A stretch of 64,000 nt of DNA from Citrobacter sp. wls619. GTDB lineage: Bacteria; Pseudomonadota; Gammaproteobacteria; Enterobacterales; Enterobacteriaceae. Below, piece after piece: positions 63,128-64,000 of this stretch. The number at the start of each line of letters is the position of its first letter. The first letter of the stretch is position 1. A program made the translations under genes and the position numbers. The stretch is taken from the NCBI RefSeq assembly GCF_005281345.1, contig NZ_SZXJ01000044.1, positions 337 to 64,336 on the forward strand, read 5' to 3'. The notes under the pieces were generated by a model that was given only the letters and a program-made list of their open reading frames with translations, had not been told where the DNA came from and made no database searches.

Positions 63128-64000
63128 ATGAACACGCTTTGTTCAGACGCTGTCATCGTCAATGAAACAAATGATAACTGGACCCGAATGGGAAAAGAGC
63201 TGCTCCAGCAAGCAGATATTCAGATCAATGGTTCCCGCCCCTGGGACATTCAACTTCATCATGCCGGTTTCTTTAAACGGGTGCTGCAACAAGGTTCCCT
63301 GGGGCTTGGCGAAAGCTATATGGAAGGCTGGTGGGACTGTGAACGCCTCGATGTTCTGTTCTGCAAAATCCTGAAAGCAAAACTCGACCAGCAAATGCCG
63401 GGAAATCTGAAGGATATATTGCGTATTGCCAGCGCCCGCCTGTTTAATTTGCAGTCTCGCAGTCGTGCGTGGATTGTCGGTAAAGAACACTACGATATTG
63501 GCAACGATCTCTTTGCGCTCATGCTGGATCCCCACATGCAATATTCCTGTGGCTACTGGAAAGAGGCTACCACCTTAGAAGACGCGCAAAACGCCAAATT
63601 AAAAATGATTTGCGAGAAGCTGCAACTGAAACCGGGTATGCGTTTACTGGATATTGGTTGCGGTTGGGGTGGACTGGCCGAATATGCGGCGCGCCATTAT
63701 GGCGTGGCGGTAGAAGGCGTCACTATCTCGAAAGAGCAGCAAAAAATGGCGCAGCAGCGCTGTGAAGGCCTGGATGTGACCATCCTGCTTCAGGATTATC
63801 GTGACCTCGACAAGCACTACGATCGTATTGTCTCCGTGGGGATGTTCGAGCATGTGGGGCCAAAAAATTACGATACCTATTTCAGTATTGCTGACCGCTG
63901 TTTGAAATCGGACGGATTGTTCCTGCTGCATACCATTGGTAGCAATAAAAAAGGGATGAGCGTTGATCCGTGGATCAATAAATATATTTTCCCGAATGGC
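63128..64000 (+). CDS. cyclopropane-fatty-acyl-phospholipid synthase paralogue (partial, cut by window end)
   Basis: 291 codons are visible from the ATG at 63128 and the frame is open to the last base; E. coli Cfa has 382. The product follows E. coli Cfa closely: FFKRVLQQGSLGLGESYM, GKEHYDIGNDLF, SAM-binding LDIGCGWGGLAEY, and VSVGMFEHVGPKNYDTYF. It adds a methylene bridge to unsaturated acyl chains of membrane phospholipids using S-adenosylmethionine. The N-terminus differs from that of housekeeping Cfa and the neighbours are not ribC/ydhC, so this is probably a second, separately regulated copy. Divergent from an AraC-type regulator. Confidence 0.88.
   Translation, partial: MNTLCSDAVIVNETNDNWTRMGKELLQQADIQINGSRPWDIQLHHAGFFKRVLQQGSLGLGESYMEGWWDCERLDVLFCKILKAKLDQQMPGNLKDILRIASARLFNLQSRSRAWIVGKEHYDIGNDLFALMLDPHMQYSCGYWKEATTLEDAQNAKLKMICEKLQLKPGMRLLDIGCGWGGLAEYAARHYGVAVEGVTISKEQQKMAQQRCEGLDVTILLQDYRDLDKHYDRIVSVGMFEHVGPKNYDTYFSIADRCLKSDGLFLLHTIGSNKKGMSVDPWINKYIFPNG

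Overview
The window is chromosomal DNA from an enteric gammaproteobacterium of the Enterobacteriaceae. Gene order and protein sequence over about 52 kb (tdcA to nfeF) match the Escherichia coli / Salmonella / Citrobacter backbone, and REP and ERIC repeats lie between genes. The McpC-type chemoreceptor next to aer recalls Salmonella and Citrobacter. The species cannot be fixed from the sequence alone.

Left end (1-10.6 kb) is accessory DNA in two blocks. Positions 238-2579 hold an orphan type VI secretion cargo module: a small PAAR-like protein, a PAAR protein with a glycine-rich hydrophobic C-terminus, and a two-helix membrane protein that is probably its immunity protein. It ends at a sequence resembling the 3' end and terminator of rnpB, which looks like a junction. 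Positions 3189-10565 hold an AT-rich histamine cluster: hdcT1 (antiporter), hdc (PLP histidine decarboxylase), hdcT2 (second antiporter), hisS2 (a complete second histidyl-tRNA synthetase), then a 612-residue fusion of a degenerate REP-associated (Y1/HUH) transposase domain, a GRP AT-hook-like linker and a catalytically degenerate HisRS-like domain. This last gene is the most unusual object in the window; a DNA- or RNA-binding regulator that senses histidine or tRNA(His) is my leading inference.

Centre-left (10.6-25.1 kb): the complete anaerobic threonine/serine operon tdcABCDEFG with a CRP site placed for class II activation, then the cysteine catabolic genes cyuP-cyuA, yhaL, yhaK and the LysR regulator cyuR. 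With hdc this makes three neighbouring amino-acid catabolic modules.

Centre (25.1-44.4 kb) is ordinary backbone: yhaH, yqjG, yqjF, yqjKEDC, mzrA-yqjA, exuR, exuT/uxaCA (galacturonate catabolism with CRP and GntR-type operator candidates), ygjV, sstT, alx with its pH/Mn riboswitch leader, ygjR, ygjP, rlmG and fadH.

Right (44.4-64 kb): ygjK-ygjJ-ygjI and an ebg locus whose order is ebgR-ebgC-GH2, with a beta-galactosidase that does not look like EbgA; ygjH, patA (TTG start), aer and an mcpC-like chemoreceptor (both with sigma-28 promoters), the nfeR/nfeF iron-nickel pair with palindromic operators, an AraC-family regulator, and a cfa paralogue cut by the window end. No tRNA, rRNA, CRISPR array, prophage or complete insertion sequence was found.
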